From contig NZ_QRHC01000001.1 in the NCBI RefSeq assembly GCF_003415655.1, positions 1-64,000 on the forward strand: DNA of 64,000 nucleotides, given 5' to 3'. The notes beneath the pieces are model-generated. The model saw only the letters and a program-made list of their open reading frames with translations, was not told the origin of the DNA and did not search any database. This document shows positions 25,983 to 35,510 of the stretch, one piece after another. A program made the translations under genes and the position numbers. Position 1 is the first letter of the stretch; every line of letters starts with the position of its first letter. This DNA is from Vibrio maerlii. Its GTDB lineage: Bacteria > Pseudomonadota > Gammaproteobacteria > Enterobacterales > Vibrionaceae.

Positions 25983-27305
25983 CTATTTCCACCACATTGC
26001 TAGCTCTGGGAACATGATAACCAAGCCAAGCACCAATACCTGTAGCGCGATAAACGGCAGTAGTGAACTGAAAATCTCACCAAGGCTGATGTCTTTCGGT
26101 GCTACCGATTTCAAATAGAATGCTGCTGGACCAAACGGAGGTGATAGGAATGACACCTGCATGTTTAGACAGAACACCACACCAAACCATACTGGGTCAT
26201 AACCAAGGCTTGTGATGATTGGTACGAAGATAGGCATAGTTAAAAGCGCCACGCCAACCCAGTCAAGGAACATACCTAGAACCAGTAGGATAACCATCAT
26301 GATAAGCAGAGTTGCTAGCGGGCTACCGCCACTTAGGCCAAGAATCACTTCTTCAACGAAATCGATACCGCCCATCAGGTTGTAGATACCCACTAGAGCA
26401 CTCGCGCCGATACCAATCCACATGATCATGCCGCAAGTACGCATGGTTGCGATGGCACTCTCTTTGAGCATGCTGAAGTTAAGCTCTCCACGAATCGCCG
26501 CTGAAATCATGATACCTACAACACCCAGTGCTGATGCTTCTGTCACCGAGGCAACACCGGTATAGATACTACCTAGAACTGTTGCAACAGAAAGCAATGG
26601 GAAGAACAACGCTTTGAAATAGCTTGGTTGGTTTTCCATGTCTTCCGCAATCTCTTCATCACTCGGGATTGGCGCAAGAGATGGATTTAGCTTACAACGA
26701 ATCAGTACGTAACCTATGTAACAACCTGCCAGAATAAACGCTGGTAGAAATGAGGCTTTAAATAGGTCACCGATTGAAACACTCGCCGTCATACCGTAGA
26801 TGATGAGTACGATAGATGGTGGAAGCATGGTACCTAGTGCGCCACCAGCACAAGTTGTACCGATTGCTAGCTTACGGTCGTAGCCAAGACGCAGCATCTG
26901 AGGCAGTGCAAGAATACCAAGCAGTACGGTTTCACCACCGATAACACCAGACATGGATGCCAAGAGTACCGCTACCAAAAGCGTTTGAACTGCAACGCCA
27001 CCACGAACTCTTCGGCCGACTGATTTCATTGCATCAAAAAGGTCTCTTGCGATACCAGAGCGGTCAAGCAGTGCGGCCATTAAGACAAACATCGGAACCG
27101 CAAGGAAGACATAACCTGATGCAAAGCTATAGGTACGGCTCGCAATCAGTGGGAGCGCGTCAGGACCAAACCAAAATAGGGTAAAGAAGATTGCAACGAA
27201 GCCTGTTACAAATGCCAGCTGCATACCCGTTAGTAGCAGGCCGATCATCATAACCAGCATGAGGATACTGCCCCACGCGATACCAATAGAAGATAAATCA
27301 AACAT
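25983..27305 (-). CDS. TRAP transporter large permease (DctM-like), probable gluconate uptake
   Basis: A 440-residue inner-membrane protein with about 12 membrane segments, typical of the TRAP DctM subunit. DctM-type features include AVPMFVLMAALLDRSG, GGALGTMLPPSIVLIIYG and LNMQVSFLSPPFGPAAFYLK. It uses the sodium gradient with the binding protein at 27989-29005. It overlaps the small permease gene by 8 bases. Substrate is assigned as gluconate or a close sugar acid only because of the gnd-gntK-gntR setting. Confidence 0.9.
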   Translation of the reverse strand: MFDLSSIGIAWGSILMLVMMIGLLLTGMQLAFVTGFVAIFFTLFWFGPDALPLIASRTYSFASGYVFLAVPMFVLMAALLDRSGIARDLFDAMKSVGRRVRGGVAVQTLLVAVLLASMSGVIGGETVLLGILALPQMLRLGYDRKLAIGTTCAGGALGTMLPPSIVLIIYGMTASVSIGDLFKASFLPAFILAGCYIGYVLIRCKLNPSLAPIPSDEEIAEDMENQPSYFKALFFPLLSVATVLGSIYTGVASVTEASALGVVGIMISAAIRGELNFSMLKESAIATMRTCGMIMWIGIGASALVGIYNLMGGIDFVEEVILGLSGGSPLATLLIMMVILLVLGMFLDWVGVALLTMPIFVPIITSLGYDPVWFGVVFCLNMQVSFLSPPFGPAAFYLKSVAPKDISLGEIFSSLLPFIALQVLVLGLVIMFPELAMWWK

Positions 27306-27855
27306 CGTCTTTCTTCCCTAGCCCCATGATCTCTTGGATAAGGTGCAGTACAAACTGAATAACAAGAATACAAAGGCAAACAAAGATGATGCCTTTAAGA
27401 AGCGCTGGATATGGTGCATTAAGAACTGAGCCTGATGTCTCTAGACGTAAGTCACCCCATGGAGCAAACCAAGACTCTTGAACCATTGAATAAGAGGCGT
27501 ACGCGAGCATGCCTGCGAATGCCAAACCCACGATGTGGTGAACGATGTTGAGATACTTTCGAGTCTGTGAAGAAACTGAATCGTAAATAAGAACAACTCG
27601 AACGTGTTTGTTGGCCGCAAATGCGTAAATGCCGCCAACAATGAATAATGAACCACCAATAAATGACGCGGTTTCGTGAACCCAGGTCGTTGGTGCATCG
27701 AATGCGTAACGCATCACTACTTCGTAAAAAGAGATAAGAACAGTAAAGATGAAAAACCAACTTAGAACATTGCTGAGCTTTATAATTGCTCGGTCTAAAA
27801 AGTTTCTTGGTTGTTCTTCTTGCTCTTGAGGCGCATGGGAGTTGTTGTCTGTCAT
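27298..27855 (-). CDS. TRAP transporter small permease (DctQ-like)
   Basis: A 185-residue protein with four membrane segments (about 30-50, 68-85, 107-128, 150-172), of the DctQ family. The motif YAFDAPTTWVHETASFIGGSLFIVGG is characteristic. Its role is to couple the binding protein to DctM. Its stop overlaps the dctM start. The gap to the binding-protein gene holds a strong hairpin. Confidence 0.9.
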   Translation of the reverse strand: MTDNNSHAPQEQEEQPRNFLDRAIIKLSNVLSWFFIFTVLISFYEVVMRYAFDAPTTWVHETASFIGGSLFIVGGIYAFAANKHVRVVLIYDSVSSQTRKYLNIVHHIVGLAFAGMLAYASYSMVQESWFAPWGDLRLETSGSVLNAPYPALLKGIIFVCLCILVIQFVLHLIQEIMGLGKKDDV

Positions 27856-27943
27856 AGCGTTATGCCTGAAATATTAGCTTTGGGCTGTGAAATTATGGCT
27901 TCTCAAAAAGAAACGGAGGACAAAGCGCCCTCCAAGAAGTATT

Positions 27944-27971
27944 GGAGTCAGAGTGGACAGTCTCTGACTCC
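27944..27971 (-). promoter_or_regulatory. Strong hairpin between binding-protein and permease genes
   Basis: A perfect 10-base-pair stem GGAGTCAGAG / CTCTGACTCC with an 8-base loop, 17 bases after the dctP-like stop and without a clean T-run. It probably protects or terminates part of the mRNA so that more binding protein than permease is made. Confidence 0.65.
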
Positions 27972-27988
27972 CTTTCACTGTTAGTGAA

Positions 27989-29005
27989 TTAAAGTAGGTT
28001 GTTATCTTCTAGGAACGTAGTTACAGAGTCATAAACTTTCTGTGCGTTTGGAGAACGCTCTGCAAATACTTTCCATTGACCTTTCGCGATTTCACGGAAC
28101 TTCTTACGCTCTTCTTGAGACCAATCGTGAATCGTAATTTCTGGGTTAGCTTGTGCTTCTTTAACCGCTGCTTGGTCAGCCATTTTTAGCTGGGTTGTCA
28201 TATCGTAAGAGAAGTCACGAACCGATGTTTGTAGAATGGTTTGTAAGTCAGCAGGCATCTTATCCCACTTCTTCTGGGAGATAGAGATATCAATCAGAGG
28301 CAGCGAGTGGAAACCCGGTTGAACTGGATGCGTAGCGATGTCGTTCATGCCTGCTTTTTGGTTAGTCGAGAATACTGTGTAGTCTGCAGCATCGATAACG
28401 CCTTTGCTTAGACCCGTAAATACTTCAGAGCCTGGTAGGTTAACCGGCGTTGCGCCAGCAGCAGCGAATACTTGCTGTACTAGACCTTCAGGAGCACGCA
28501 GTTTTAAACCCTTAAGATCGTCCACGCCATCGATTGGCTTCTTAGAGATGAAAGACTCGACGCCTGTTGTTGATGCGCCAACAAACTTCACACCGTATGG
28601 CGCATACAGCTCTGTCATTAGCTCGTTACCACCACCATAGTTCATGTACTGTAGTAGTTGAGTCGTATCAGACCATGCACCAACCATGTTACCGATAAGA
28701 CCAAATGCTGGATCTTTACCAGAGAAGTAACCCGTTGCAGTCACCTGACCATCTAGGATACCCATTTTGATCGCGCCAAGCGTTTCTGTGTGCTTAACAA
28801 CCGCGCCTACAGGTAGAAGGTCAATATCAATACGGCCATTCGACATGGTCTCAACACGCTCTGCCCACTTTTGTTGAACCTTGAAGTTTAGGTCGCCAGA
28901 TGGATCAGAAGATTGAATCTTTAGGTTGAAATCTGCTGCAAAAGCAGACGTTGCAAAAAGACCGGTTAGAGTAGCTGCAAGCAAAGTTTTGTTCATCGCT
29001 TTCAT
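27989..29005 (-). CDS. TRAP transporter periplasmic binding protein (DctP-like)
   Basis: A 338-residue DctP-family protein. Signal peptide MNKTLLAATLTGLFATSAFA. The conserved Arg for the ligand carboxylate is in LKGLKLRAPEGLVQQVF, and GSEVFTGLSKGVIDAADYT is the family motif. An acid substrate fits gluconate. It is the first gene of the dctP-Q-M-gntK-gnd series and is directly preceded by two GntR-type operators. The start could also be the ATG three codons downstream. Confidence 0.9.
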   Translation of the reverse strand: MKAMNKTLLAATLTGLFATSAFAADFNLKIQSSDPSGDLNFKVQQKWAERVETMSNGRIDIDLLPVGAVVKHTETLGAIKMGILDGQVTATGYFSGKDPAFGLIGNMVGAWSDTTQLLQYMNYGGGNELMTELYAPYGVKFVGASTTGVESFISKKPIDGVDDLKGLKLRAPEGLVQQVFAAAGATPVNLPGSEVFTGLSKGVIDAADYTVFSTNQKAGMNDIATHPVQPGFHSLPLIDISISQKKWDKMPADLQTILQTSVRDFSYDMTTQLKMADQAAVKEAQANPEITIHDWSQEERKKFREIAKGQWKVFAERSPNAQKVYDSVTTFLEDNNLL

Positions 29006-29099
29006 AGTAAGAGTATCCCTGTTGGATTGTTTCAGTCATTCCAGAAAACCACTGTGACGTTCAGTATCTTCCAGTTGAATACCGGTTGTTATAATTAAT

Positions 29100-29135
29100 G
29101 TTACCGGTAACGTTGATGTAAATGTTACCGGTAAC
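29100..29135 (-). promoter_or_regulatory. Two GntR operators
   Basis: The perfect palindrome GTTACCGGTAAC occurs at 29100-29111 and 29124-29135, 24 bases centre to centre, each in an ATGTTACCGGTAAC context matching the E. coli GntR box. A degenerate half site (ATACCGGTT) lies at 29089-29097. Helical phasing of the two sites suggests cooperative binding over the dctP promoter. Confidence 0.85.
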
Positions 29136-29238
29136 AATACAGCTTAGTCTATGAAGCTGATCACAAGTTAGAAGCTTGTTAATAAATATAATCAGAAAGT
29201 ATTAGTTATGAACGATACCGGCTATCAATGAGCCTTAA

Positions 29239-30138
29239 TTACAATGAAACGATCAATCCGAGCGCAATTAAGATCACTCCGACTCCTCTGGTGACATGCC
29301 ACTTTTCGTTGAGGAAGTAGATCCCCATCAAAACACCAAAAATAATGCTGACCTGGCGCAGAGCAACGATGAGTGAGACATTTTCGGTCATTGTCATCGC
29401 AAATAATACCAGGCCGTAAGTGGCTCCCATCATAATGCCTGCAATGGTGGCATTTTTTCGAATCATCCAAGCATTACGAAACTCTTGATTCTGCTTGGTT
29501 ACGATTAGCCATAAACTCAAAGGAATGACGATTGCCCAAAACTGCATACCGAGGTAAAAAATCGATGCATGTTTACTGGTGACTGTTGACGAAGATAGCG
29601 TATCGAGCAGCGTCAACGCTTCTTTATCGATTATTGAGTACCCTGTTGTGCCCACTGCCGCAATAAACGCCCACAACACCCCAACATTAAGATACGCCTT
29701 AATTTTAAGTTCTATGAAACTTGTTAGTGGTACGATTAAACACCCTATGGTGATAAGCATAAATCCTAGCCATTGGTTCGATGACAACTCATATCCAATC
29801 AATACCGTACCTAACCCAACCATCAGTACGGGCATTGCCCTAGCCATTGGGTAGATCACCCCAATATCCGCCTGTTTATAAGCGATACCTAAGCCGAGTA
29901 AATAGATGATTTGACATATCCCGCTAAGCAATAACAGTTGCCAGAAAACACCAGGTAGATTTTCAATTCCAACGGTGACCAGATACCAACCTAGGTATGG
30001 GGTTAACAAAATGGCTGCGACCAATCCAGAAGCTAAGAAAAAAGCGGTACCAGAGCTTTGGTTCGATTTACCTAAAATATTCCACCCTGCATGCAGTAAT
30101 GCTGAAGTAATCACTAAGACGATCGCCGTCAATTCCAC
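29239..30138 (-). CDS. DMT-superfamily (EamA) membrane transporter
   Basis: A 299-residue protein with ten hydrophobic segments in two EamA halves; LLHAGWNILGK near the N-terminus and the C-terminal LRQVSIIFGVLMGIYFLNEKW are typical. The family exports metabolites. No substrate can be read. It lies between the phosphonate and gluconate units, beyond the phn terminator, so it seems separately transcribed. Confidence 0.8.
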   Translation of the reverse strand: MELTAIVLVITSALLHAGWNILGKSNQSSGTAFFLASGLVAAILLTPYLGWYLVTVGIENLPGVFWQLLLLSGICQIIYLLGLGIAYKQADIGVIYPMARAMPVLMVGLGTVLIGYELSSNQWLGFMLITIGCLIVPLTSFIELKIKAYLNVGVLWAFIAAVGTTGYSIIDKEALTLLDTLSSSTVTSKHASIFYLGMQFWAIVIPLSLWLIVTKQNQEFRNAWMIRKNATIAGIMMGATYGLVLFAMTMTENVSLIVALRQVSIIFGVLMGIYFLNEKWHVTRGVGVILIALGLIVSL

Positions 30139-30210
30139 TATGTTTAATCCTTTTTAACTGCTCACATTGTTAGAGCAGTGCCTTTCAGCTGTGTTGCTCT
30201 AATACAGGTG

Positions 30211-30236
30211 TAAAAAAGGCCTCGCGATAGAGGCCT
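30211..30236 (-). terminator. Terminator of the phnT-U-R operon
   Basis: Minus-strand stem AGGCCTC / GAGGCCT with a 6-base loop followed by TTTTTT, about 45 bases after phnR. Confidence 0.9.
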
Positions 30237-30281
30237 GTTAATCATTAAGCTCTGAGCTTTAGATTCAAAGCTGCATATAAA

Positions 30282-30992
30282 TCAAAGCGACGACTCGAGT
30301 TGCGCGACTGATTCAATTCGAATGGCATCATGACGCCAATACTCGATATCACAGTCAATGAGCTCACCATGTTGGTTGTAGTTGGTACGCTCGACTACCA
30401 TCGCTGGTGTTCCTGATGTCGCTCTTAACGCTTGTGCGGTCTCACCGAGTAAAGAACTCGTGCTAATTCGATAGCGTGTTTTGGTGTAGGTCACACCAAA
30501 ATGCTCACGATAGATATCGGTCAATGAGCTCGCAAAGTCGTACTCAAGCAAGTTTGGAAACAACTCTGGACGAATATAGTTAGTGACATAGACGACCGGT
30601 CGATCCTCTAAGTATCTCACTCGGTCCACGCGATAAACGTCAGAGAACGGAGCCAGGTTTAGCAGTCTTGATGCATGCTTATCTGCCAGTATGGCTTTCG
30701 CACTCACCACTTCCGTTTTTGGCTTACGATTCTGAGTCAATGCCATATTCGGAAAGTTGAGAGTCTGAGAAGGATCGTAACGCAGAGGTTCAGGTGAGAT
30801 AAACCACCCTCTGCGGTCTTCTCGGTAAATTCGCCCTTCCGCTTCAAGTAGAGATAACGCTTCTCGTAATGTTACACGGGTAGTATCAAAAGATTCGGCA
30901 AGCTTACGCTCTGCTGGTAACTTCTGACGAGGCGATAGCATGCCCGCCTCTATTTGCTCCACAATCGAATCTTTAATTTTTACGTACTGCAT
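30282..30992 (-). CDS. phnR: Phosphonate utilisation regulator PhnR (GntR/HutC family)
   Basis: A 236-residue regulator. Winged HTH KLAESFDTTRVTLREALSLLEAEG near the N-terminus and a UTRA effector domain (about 90-230, with AMVVERTNYNQHGELIDCDIEYWRHD). It is the last gene of the importer operon, 8 bases after the permease gene. The repeated TGGT-N4-ACCA sites at 33877, 36574 and 36772 are the natural candidates for its operators, since HutC-type regulators bind this kind of sequence. Ligand probably AEP or a derivative (inference). Confidence 0.88.
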   Translation of the reverse strand: MQYVKIKDSIVEQIEAGMLSPRQKLPAERKLAESFDTTRVTLREALSLLEAEGRIYREDRRGWFISPEPLRYDPSQTLNFPNMALTQNRKPKTEVVSAKAILADKHASRLLNLAPFSDVYRVDRVRYLEDRPVVYVTNYIRPELFPNLLEYDFASSLTDIYREHFGVTYTKTRYRISTSSLLGETAQALRATSGTPAMVVERTNYNQHGELIDCDIEYWRHDAIRIESVAQLESSL

Positions 30993-31000
30993 TGGATTCC

Positions 31001-32737
31001 TTATCTCTTACGCCAAGCTTGGGTGCGACTCTCTAACCATTTCCCTAGTGTCATTTGAACAATCTTTGCGACCGCAGCGGATAACATAATCATGACTGCC
31101 ATCGCAGCTGCACCACCAGTTTGACCTGCATCATCCATATTCAAAACGGAAACCGATGCTGGAATAGTATCTGTCGAATACAAGAATACTACCGCAGATG
31201 TGGTTGTCAGCGCATTAACAAATAGGTAAGCCGCAATGTCTAGAACAGCAGGCAAACAAACAGGTAACGTCACTTTAAAGAACAGCTTGTACTGAGGCAT
31301 TTTCACCGACGCCGCTGTCGCTTCAATCTCAGCGGGTAGTTGTTTTAACGCAGTCAACGCTGTCATGTGCCCTACTGTGTAGTAGTGAACCACGGTATTG
31401 ATGACTAAGAATGCCATAGTGCCATATAAAACGTTAAGTGGATTGTTTATATCATTGAAATAAAAGATATATCCCAACCCGAGAACCATACCAGGCACCG
31501 CCATCGGCACCACGCTCAAGACTTGCATTAACTGACGCACAGGTCCAAATGCACGACCTTTTTCAATACAGTAAGCACCAACAAATATCACCGTGGTACC
31601 AATAACCGCAGTCCAACCGGCAAGCGTGAGTGAGTTGAAGTAAGGGCTCCAACCATAAGTGCTCATTTCTGCGAAGTTATAGTTGTTGAGTGTGAGCGTT
31701 TTATTCCACGGCCAGAACGTAACCAATGAGCCATATACTGCCATGCCAAGTACAGCAATCACTGCCAGAGATATCAGCGAACAATAGACCAAACAAGCCG
31801 TATCTCTTCCTTTATTTGGCTCCGGCTGATACGCCACAGAGCGAGTATCGAATAAGCTCTTTTGTTTTCTTTGCACCCAGCGATCAGTACCGAACGCTAA
31901 TATGGCAGGAAATAACAAAATGATGCTGGTCACAGCACCAATCGCAAAGTTCTGTTGCCCTACGACTTGTTTAAAGATGTCAGTAGCCAAAACGTTGTAA
32001 CTACCACCGATGACCTTAGGTACACCAAAGTCAGTAATAACCAAGGTAAATACGACGATTAAGGTGCTGATCAAGCCGTATTTGGCAGCAGGTAGAGTGA
32101 CTACAAAAAATGTCTTCAATGGCGATGTTTTCAACGCTCGCGCCGCTTCATACAAGCGAGCATCTGATGTTCTCAGCGACGTAGTCAGAATCATCAAAGC
32201 ATGAGGAAAAGTCCAAAAGATCAATCCCAATGAGATACCGATCAAACCATACACCGAATGACCGCCGATCACTTGCTTCGCAATGCCTTGGTTACCAAAC
32301 AGAAAGATAAGACTGATCGCTGGAAGCAACGATGGCGCAAGAATTGGCGCGGTACCCAACACTTGAAACAACCCCTTAAAAGGCATACAAGAACGAGTGA
32401 GTGCGTAGGCATAACCAAACGCGAGCACTCCAACAACAGCGGTCACGATAAGACCGACAGTAAAGGTGTTAGTGACCGAGTTCCAAAGGCTTGCTGACGA
32501 GAAGTAAGTGACGAAGTTATCTAAGCCGACAAATTCACCATCACTATTCTGTACACTTTTGGTCATCATCGCCCACATAGGCATCAAGATGAACAGAATC
32601 ATCAAGGTCGATAAACCCGCTAACAGACCAAACAACACTACATTGTCTTTACTTAACCTACCTAGTATGGATTTACTTTTTTCTTGAGCTCGCTCTAACG
32701 GAGTTGGTGTATTCAGAGCCATTGATTTTGCTTCCAT
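31001..32737 (-). CDS. phnU: 2-aminoethylphosphonate ABC transporter, fused double permease
   Basis: A 578-residue inner-membrane protein with two permease domains in one chain, each about six membrane segments with its own EAA loop (YEAARALKTSPLKTFFVVTLP at about 200 and IEATAASVKMPQYKLFFKVTLP at about 475). This matches the PhnU2/FbpB-like single-chain type, in place of the separate PhnU and PhnV of Salmonella. It lies 18 bases after the ATPase gene. Confidence 0.88.
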   Translation of the reverse strand: MEAKSMALNTPTPLERAQEKSKSILGRLSKDNVVLFGLLAGLSTLMILFILMPMWAMMTKSVQNSDGEFVGLDNFVTYFSSASLWNSVTNTFTVGLIVTAVVGVLAFGYAYALTRSCMPFKGLFQVLGTAPILAPSLLPAISLIFLFGNQGIAKQVIGGHSVYGLIGISLGLIFWTFPHALMILTTSLRTSDARLYEAARALKTSPLKTFFVVTLPAAKYGLISTLIVVFTLVITDFGVPKVIGGSYNVLATDIFKQVVGQQNFAIGAVTSIILLFPAILAFGTDRWVQRKQKSLFDTRSVAYQPEPNKGRDTACLVYCSLISLAVIAVLGMAVYGSLVTFWPWNKTLTLNNYNFAEMSTYGWSPYFNSLTLAGWTAVIGTTVIFVGAYCIEKGRAFGPVRQLMQVLSVVPMAVPGMVLGLGYIFYFNDINNPLNVLYGTMAFLVINTVVHYYTVGHMTALTALKQLPAEIEATAASVKMPQYKLFFKVTLPVCLPAVLDIAAYLFVNALTTTSAVVFLYSTDTIPASVSVLNMDDAGQTGGAAAMAVMIMLSAAVAKIVQMTLGKWLESRTQAWRKR

Positions 32738-32755
32738 TTCTATTTCCCTAACCCA

Positions 32756-33859
32756 CTACGCAGCGATTGCTTTTTCTTGAGCAGGAATCGCGAAGCCATG
32801 CAGCCCGTCTTCCGCTAATTCAACATAACGAACATCACTAGGTTTAAGATCCATAGTTTGTGCGACCGCTACTGGTACATCAATCACGATGCCAGATGCT
32901 TGAAGGTCGTTTTGGAACTGACAATCCACTCGATAAAACGCACCCAAGAATTCCATTGCTATAACTTTCACTGGAATTGAGTTCGTTATGCGGTCAGTAA
33001 ACTTGAGGCATTCAGGACGAACGGCCATGTCAAAGTGGTCACCTCGATGAATGACACGATTCGAAAGCTTTGGTGCCACCAGCATAGATTCAGCAATGCG
33101 CACCTGATCATCCGTTGCTGCAGAGGTTTCGATGAAGTTCATTGAACCAACAAACTCAGCCACAAAGCGAGTCGCCGGTTTTTGGTAGATTTCTTGTGGT
33201 GTGCCAACTTGTTCAATCACACCATGATTCATCACCACGATGCGATCGGCCATAGATAACGCTTCATCTTGGTCGTGTGTCACCATGATAGTGGTAATAC
33301 CAAGCTTACGTTGCAACTTACAAATCTCGTCACGTAAATGAACACGCACCTTAGCATCTAGTGCCGACAAGGGTTCGTCTAGTAAAAGTAAGCCTGGGGA
33401 TAATGCCAGTGCTCTTGCCAAAGCGACACGCTGCTGCTGACCACCAGACAGTTGATTTGGGTACTTAGGGCCCGATGTTTGAAGGCCAATCATGTCGAGC
33501 CAGTATTCAACTTTTTCAAGCGTTTCCTTCGTCGACATCCCTTGGTTCTTTAAACCAATCGCAATGTTCTCTTCAACCGTTAGGTTGGGGAATAAAGCGT
33601 ATGATTGAAAGACAATGCCAAAGTCGCGCTTTTCTGGAGGAAGAAACGTAGTATCACTGCCGTTTTGTGCGATGGCGCCGCTAGTTGGTAAATCAAGGCC
33701 TGCGATAGCACGCAGTAGGGTTGTCTTTCCACAGCCGGACGGGCCAAGGAAACAAACAAACTCCCCTTTTTCAATCGCTAAGGAGATGTTTTTTAATGCT
33801 GTGAACTGACCGAATTGCTTCACAACATTCTCAATGTTTAGGTAAGGTTGATTGCTCAT
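32756..33859 (-). CDS. phnT: 2-aminoethylphosphonate ABC transporter, ATPase
   Basis: A 367-residue ABC ATPase. Walker A GPSGCGKTTLLR, signature LSGGQQQRVALARALA, Walker B LLLLDEPLSALDAKVR, switch His VTHDQDEAL, and a C-terminal TOBE-like domain (about 250-360). The ATG at 33859 follows GAGGTG; an in-frame ATG (33889) lies beyond the operator at 33877-33888 and is rejected. It begins a separate phnT-U-R transcript. Confidence 0.9.
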   Translation of the reverse strand: MSNQPYLNIENVVKQFGQFTALKNISLAIEKGEFVCFLGPSGCGKTTLLRAIAGLDLPTSGAIAQNGSDTTFLPPEKRDFGIVFQSYALFPNLTVEENIAIGLKNQGMSTKETLEKVEYWLDMIGLQTSGPKYPNQLSGGQQQRVALARALALSPGLLLLDEPLSALDAKVRVHLRDEICKLQRKLGITTIMVTHDQDEALSMADRIVVMNHGVIEQVGTPQEIYQKPATRFVAEFVGSMNFIETSAATDDQVRIAESMLVAPKLSNRVIHRGDHFDMAVRPECLKFTDRITNSIPVKVIAMEFLGAFYRVDCQFQNDLQASGIVIDVPVAVAQTMDLKPSDVRYVELAEDGLHGFAIPAQEKAIAA

Positions 33860-33876
33860 TTCTAGCACCTCAAAGA

Positions 33877-33888
33877 TGGTATATACCA
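33877..33888. promoter_or_regulatory. PhnR-type operator upstream of phnT
   Basis: Perfect palindrome TGGTATATACCA, 18 bases upstream of the phnT start. It shares TGGT-N4-ACCA with the sites at 36574 and 36772. Confidence 0.7.
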
Positions 33889-33963
33889 AATCTAAGCTTT
33901 CAACATTTCAATTGAGTGACAAATTTATATTAGGTGAATGACAGTTGTATTGCATAAAGACGA

Positions 33964-33986
33964 AAGCTGCCCTTGAAGAGCAGCTT
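33964..33986 (-). terminator. Terminator after the FAD oxidoreductase gene
   Basis: Stem AAGCTGC / GCAGCTT with a 9-base loop, followed on the minus strand by TCGTCTTT, directly after the oxidoreductase stop. Confidence 0.65.
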
Positions 33987-33995
33987 AATGAAGGC

Positions 33996-35411
33996 TTATC
34001 CGTTCACTTTATCCGCTTTACCTGCAGGGCCCGCAAGCTTCGCCAATTGTTTATCGAGCCAAAATGGTTTGAGGTTCTCATCTTCCGCATTTTCCTTCCG
34101 CCTTACTGCGTCACGCATCATCATGGCACCAAGCCATCGAAACGGCTCTGGTGGAAAATGACCAAGTGAACCTTTCGTCATTCCACATCGCGTCCATTGG
34201 TTATCTAACCCCAGCACCATTGATGAAAGGATTTTACCGCCCATCCGAGTTTGAGCGACACCATTACCCGAGTATCCTAACCCATAGAAGATGTTGCTTT
34301 GCCCCTTTAGGTTTCCAAAAAACGGCAAACCAGTGACAGAGCGATCAGAGCCCCCAGACCAATTATAAGCAAAGCTGTTTTGCTCTAACTGTGGAAACAG
34401 TTTTTGAAAAGAGCGGTTCAACAGGGGCAAGTAAGAGGTCGGCTGATTAAACATGGTGTCGACTTGGTTGGCAAAAGAGAACTTGTTGCCGCCCTTACCG
34501 AGCATCAGTCGTCCATCTCGTGTATCTCGGTAGTAGTGGACAAAGATTCGAGAATCAACGACCGTGGCACCTTTTTCTGGCCCATGTTGATTTAGCGTTT
34601 CAGGAATAGGATCTGTGACTACCATATCCGACGACACAACAACAATGCTGCGCTTGAACTCTTTGAAATGATCTAACATCCATGCATTTAGTGCCAGCAC
34701 CACCTGCTTAGCAGAAACAGTCGCTTTATCTGTCACAACCTTTGCTGGCTGACCATATTCGAGTTTCTGCATTGGACTATCTTCGTAAATCTTGATTCCC
34801 AACTCTAGCGCAACGCGCCGCAGGCCACGAACTAACAGCGCGGGTTGCACACTGCCTGCTGCTTCAGAATAATAACCTTCAATATGTCGCTCAGAGCCTG
34901 CTTTTTGCTTTAAATCCTTGTCGCATTTGCGCCAACTGTTAATACCCAAACGTGAGAGCTCATTAACAACAGACTCCATCCCACCTTTTTGAGCTTCATT
35001 GGTTGATGTGTAATAAGTCCCTCTACGATAGAGATGCGCGTCAATTCCATGCGTTTTGCAAAAATCCTCAATTTCGTAAATTGCGTTTTCTGATTCCTGA
35101 ACTAGCCACTTAGCTTGCTCTTCACCGTAAAGTTTTTTTAGCGTTGGATACTTGGTTGACCACGTCAGCATGCAACCGCCATTAGAGCCAGACGCTCCAA
35201 TACCGCACAACCCTTTCTCTAGTACTACAACATGTTTACCAGGTTGCTGTTGTTTTATTAAAATCGCGGTCCATAACCCCGTATAACCACCGCCAACAAT
35301 CGCGATGTCAAACTCTTCATCCTTTGTTAATCGAGTACGAATAACGGCCTCTTCAGAGCCAAACTCCTGCTCTAACGCTTGTTTAAACCAATATGAATAA
35401 TGTTGTTTCAC
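33996..35411 (-). CDS. FAD-dependent aminophosphonate oxidoreductase (DAO type)
   Basis: A 471-residue DAO-superfamily flavoprotein. Dinucleotide motif FDIAIVGGGYTGLWTAILIK, second FAD motif LEKGLCGIGASGSNGGCM and the C-terminal FYGLGYSGNGVAQTRMGGK. The family resembles putative aminophosphonate oxidases (TIGR03329-like) found in AEP clusters, some of which oxidise N-methyl-AEP or AEP to phosphonoacetaldehyde. It sits between phnS and phnT, fitting that role. Substrate is inferred from context. Confidence 0.8.
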   Translation of the reverse strand: MKQHYSYWFKQALEQEFGSEEAVIRTRLTKDEEFDIAIVGGGYTGLWTAILIKQQQPGKHVVVLEKGLCGIGASGSNGGCMLTWSTKYPTLKKLYGEEQAKWLVQESENAIYEIEDFCKTHGIDAHLYRRGTYYTSTNEAQKGGMESVVNELSRLGINSWRKCDKDLKQKAGSERHIEGYYSEAAGSVQPALLVRGLRRVALELGIKIYEDSPMQKLEYGQPAKVVTDKATVSAKQVVLALNAWMLDHFKEFKRSIVVVSSDMVVTDPIPETLNQHGPEKGATVVDSRIFVHYYRDTRDGRLMLGKGGNKFSFANQVDTMFNQPTSYLPLLNRSFQKLFPQLEQNSFAYNWSGGSDRSVTGLPFFGNLKGQSNIFYGLGYSGNGVAQTRMGGKILSSMVLGLDNQWTRCGMTKGSLGHFPPEPFRWLGAMMMRDAVRRKENAEDENLKPFWLDKQLAKLAGPAGKADKVNG

Positions 35412-35433
35412 TTACTGCACCATTAAGATCAAT

Positions 35434-35457
35434 AAAGGAAGACCGAAGTCTTCCTTT
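35434..35457 (-). promoter_or_regulatory. Stable UUCG hairpin after phnS
   Basis: Stem AAAGGAAGAC / GTCTTCCTTT closed by a TTCG tetraloop, between phnS and the oxidoreductase gene. It is likely a partial terminator or stability element that favours binding-protein mRNA. Confidence 0.7.
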
Positions 35458-35510
35458 GCTATTTGATTAATTATTGCTCTAATAAACAATCGCTAATTAA
35501 TAATCGTTAA

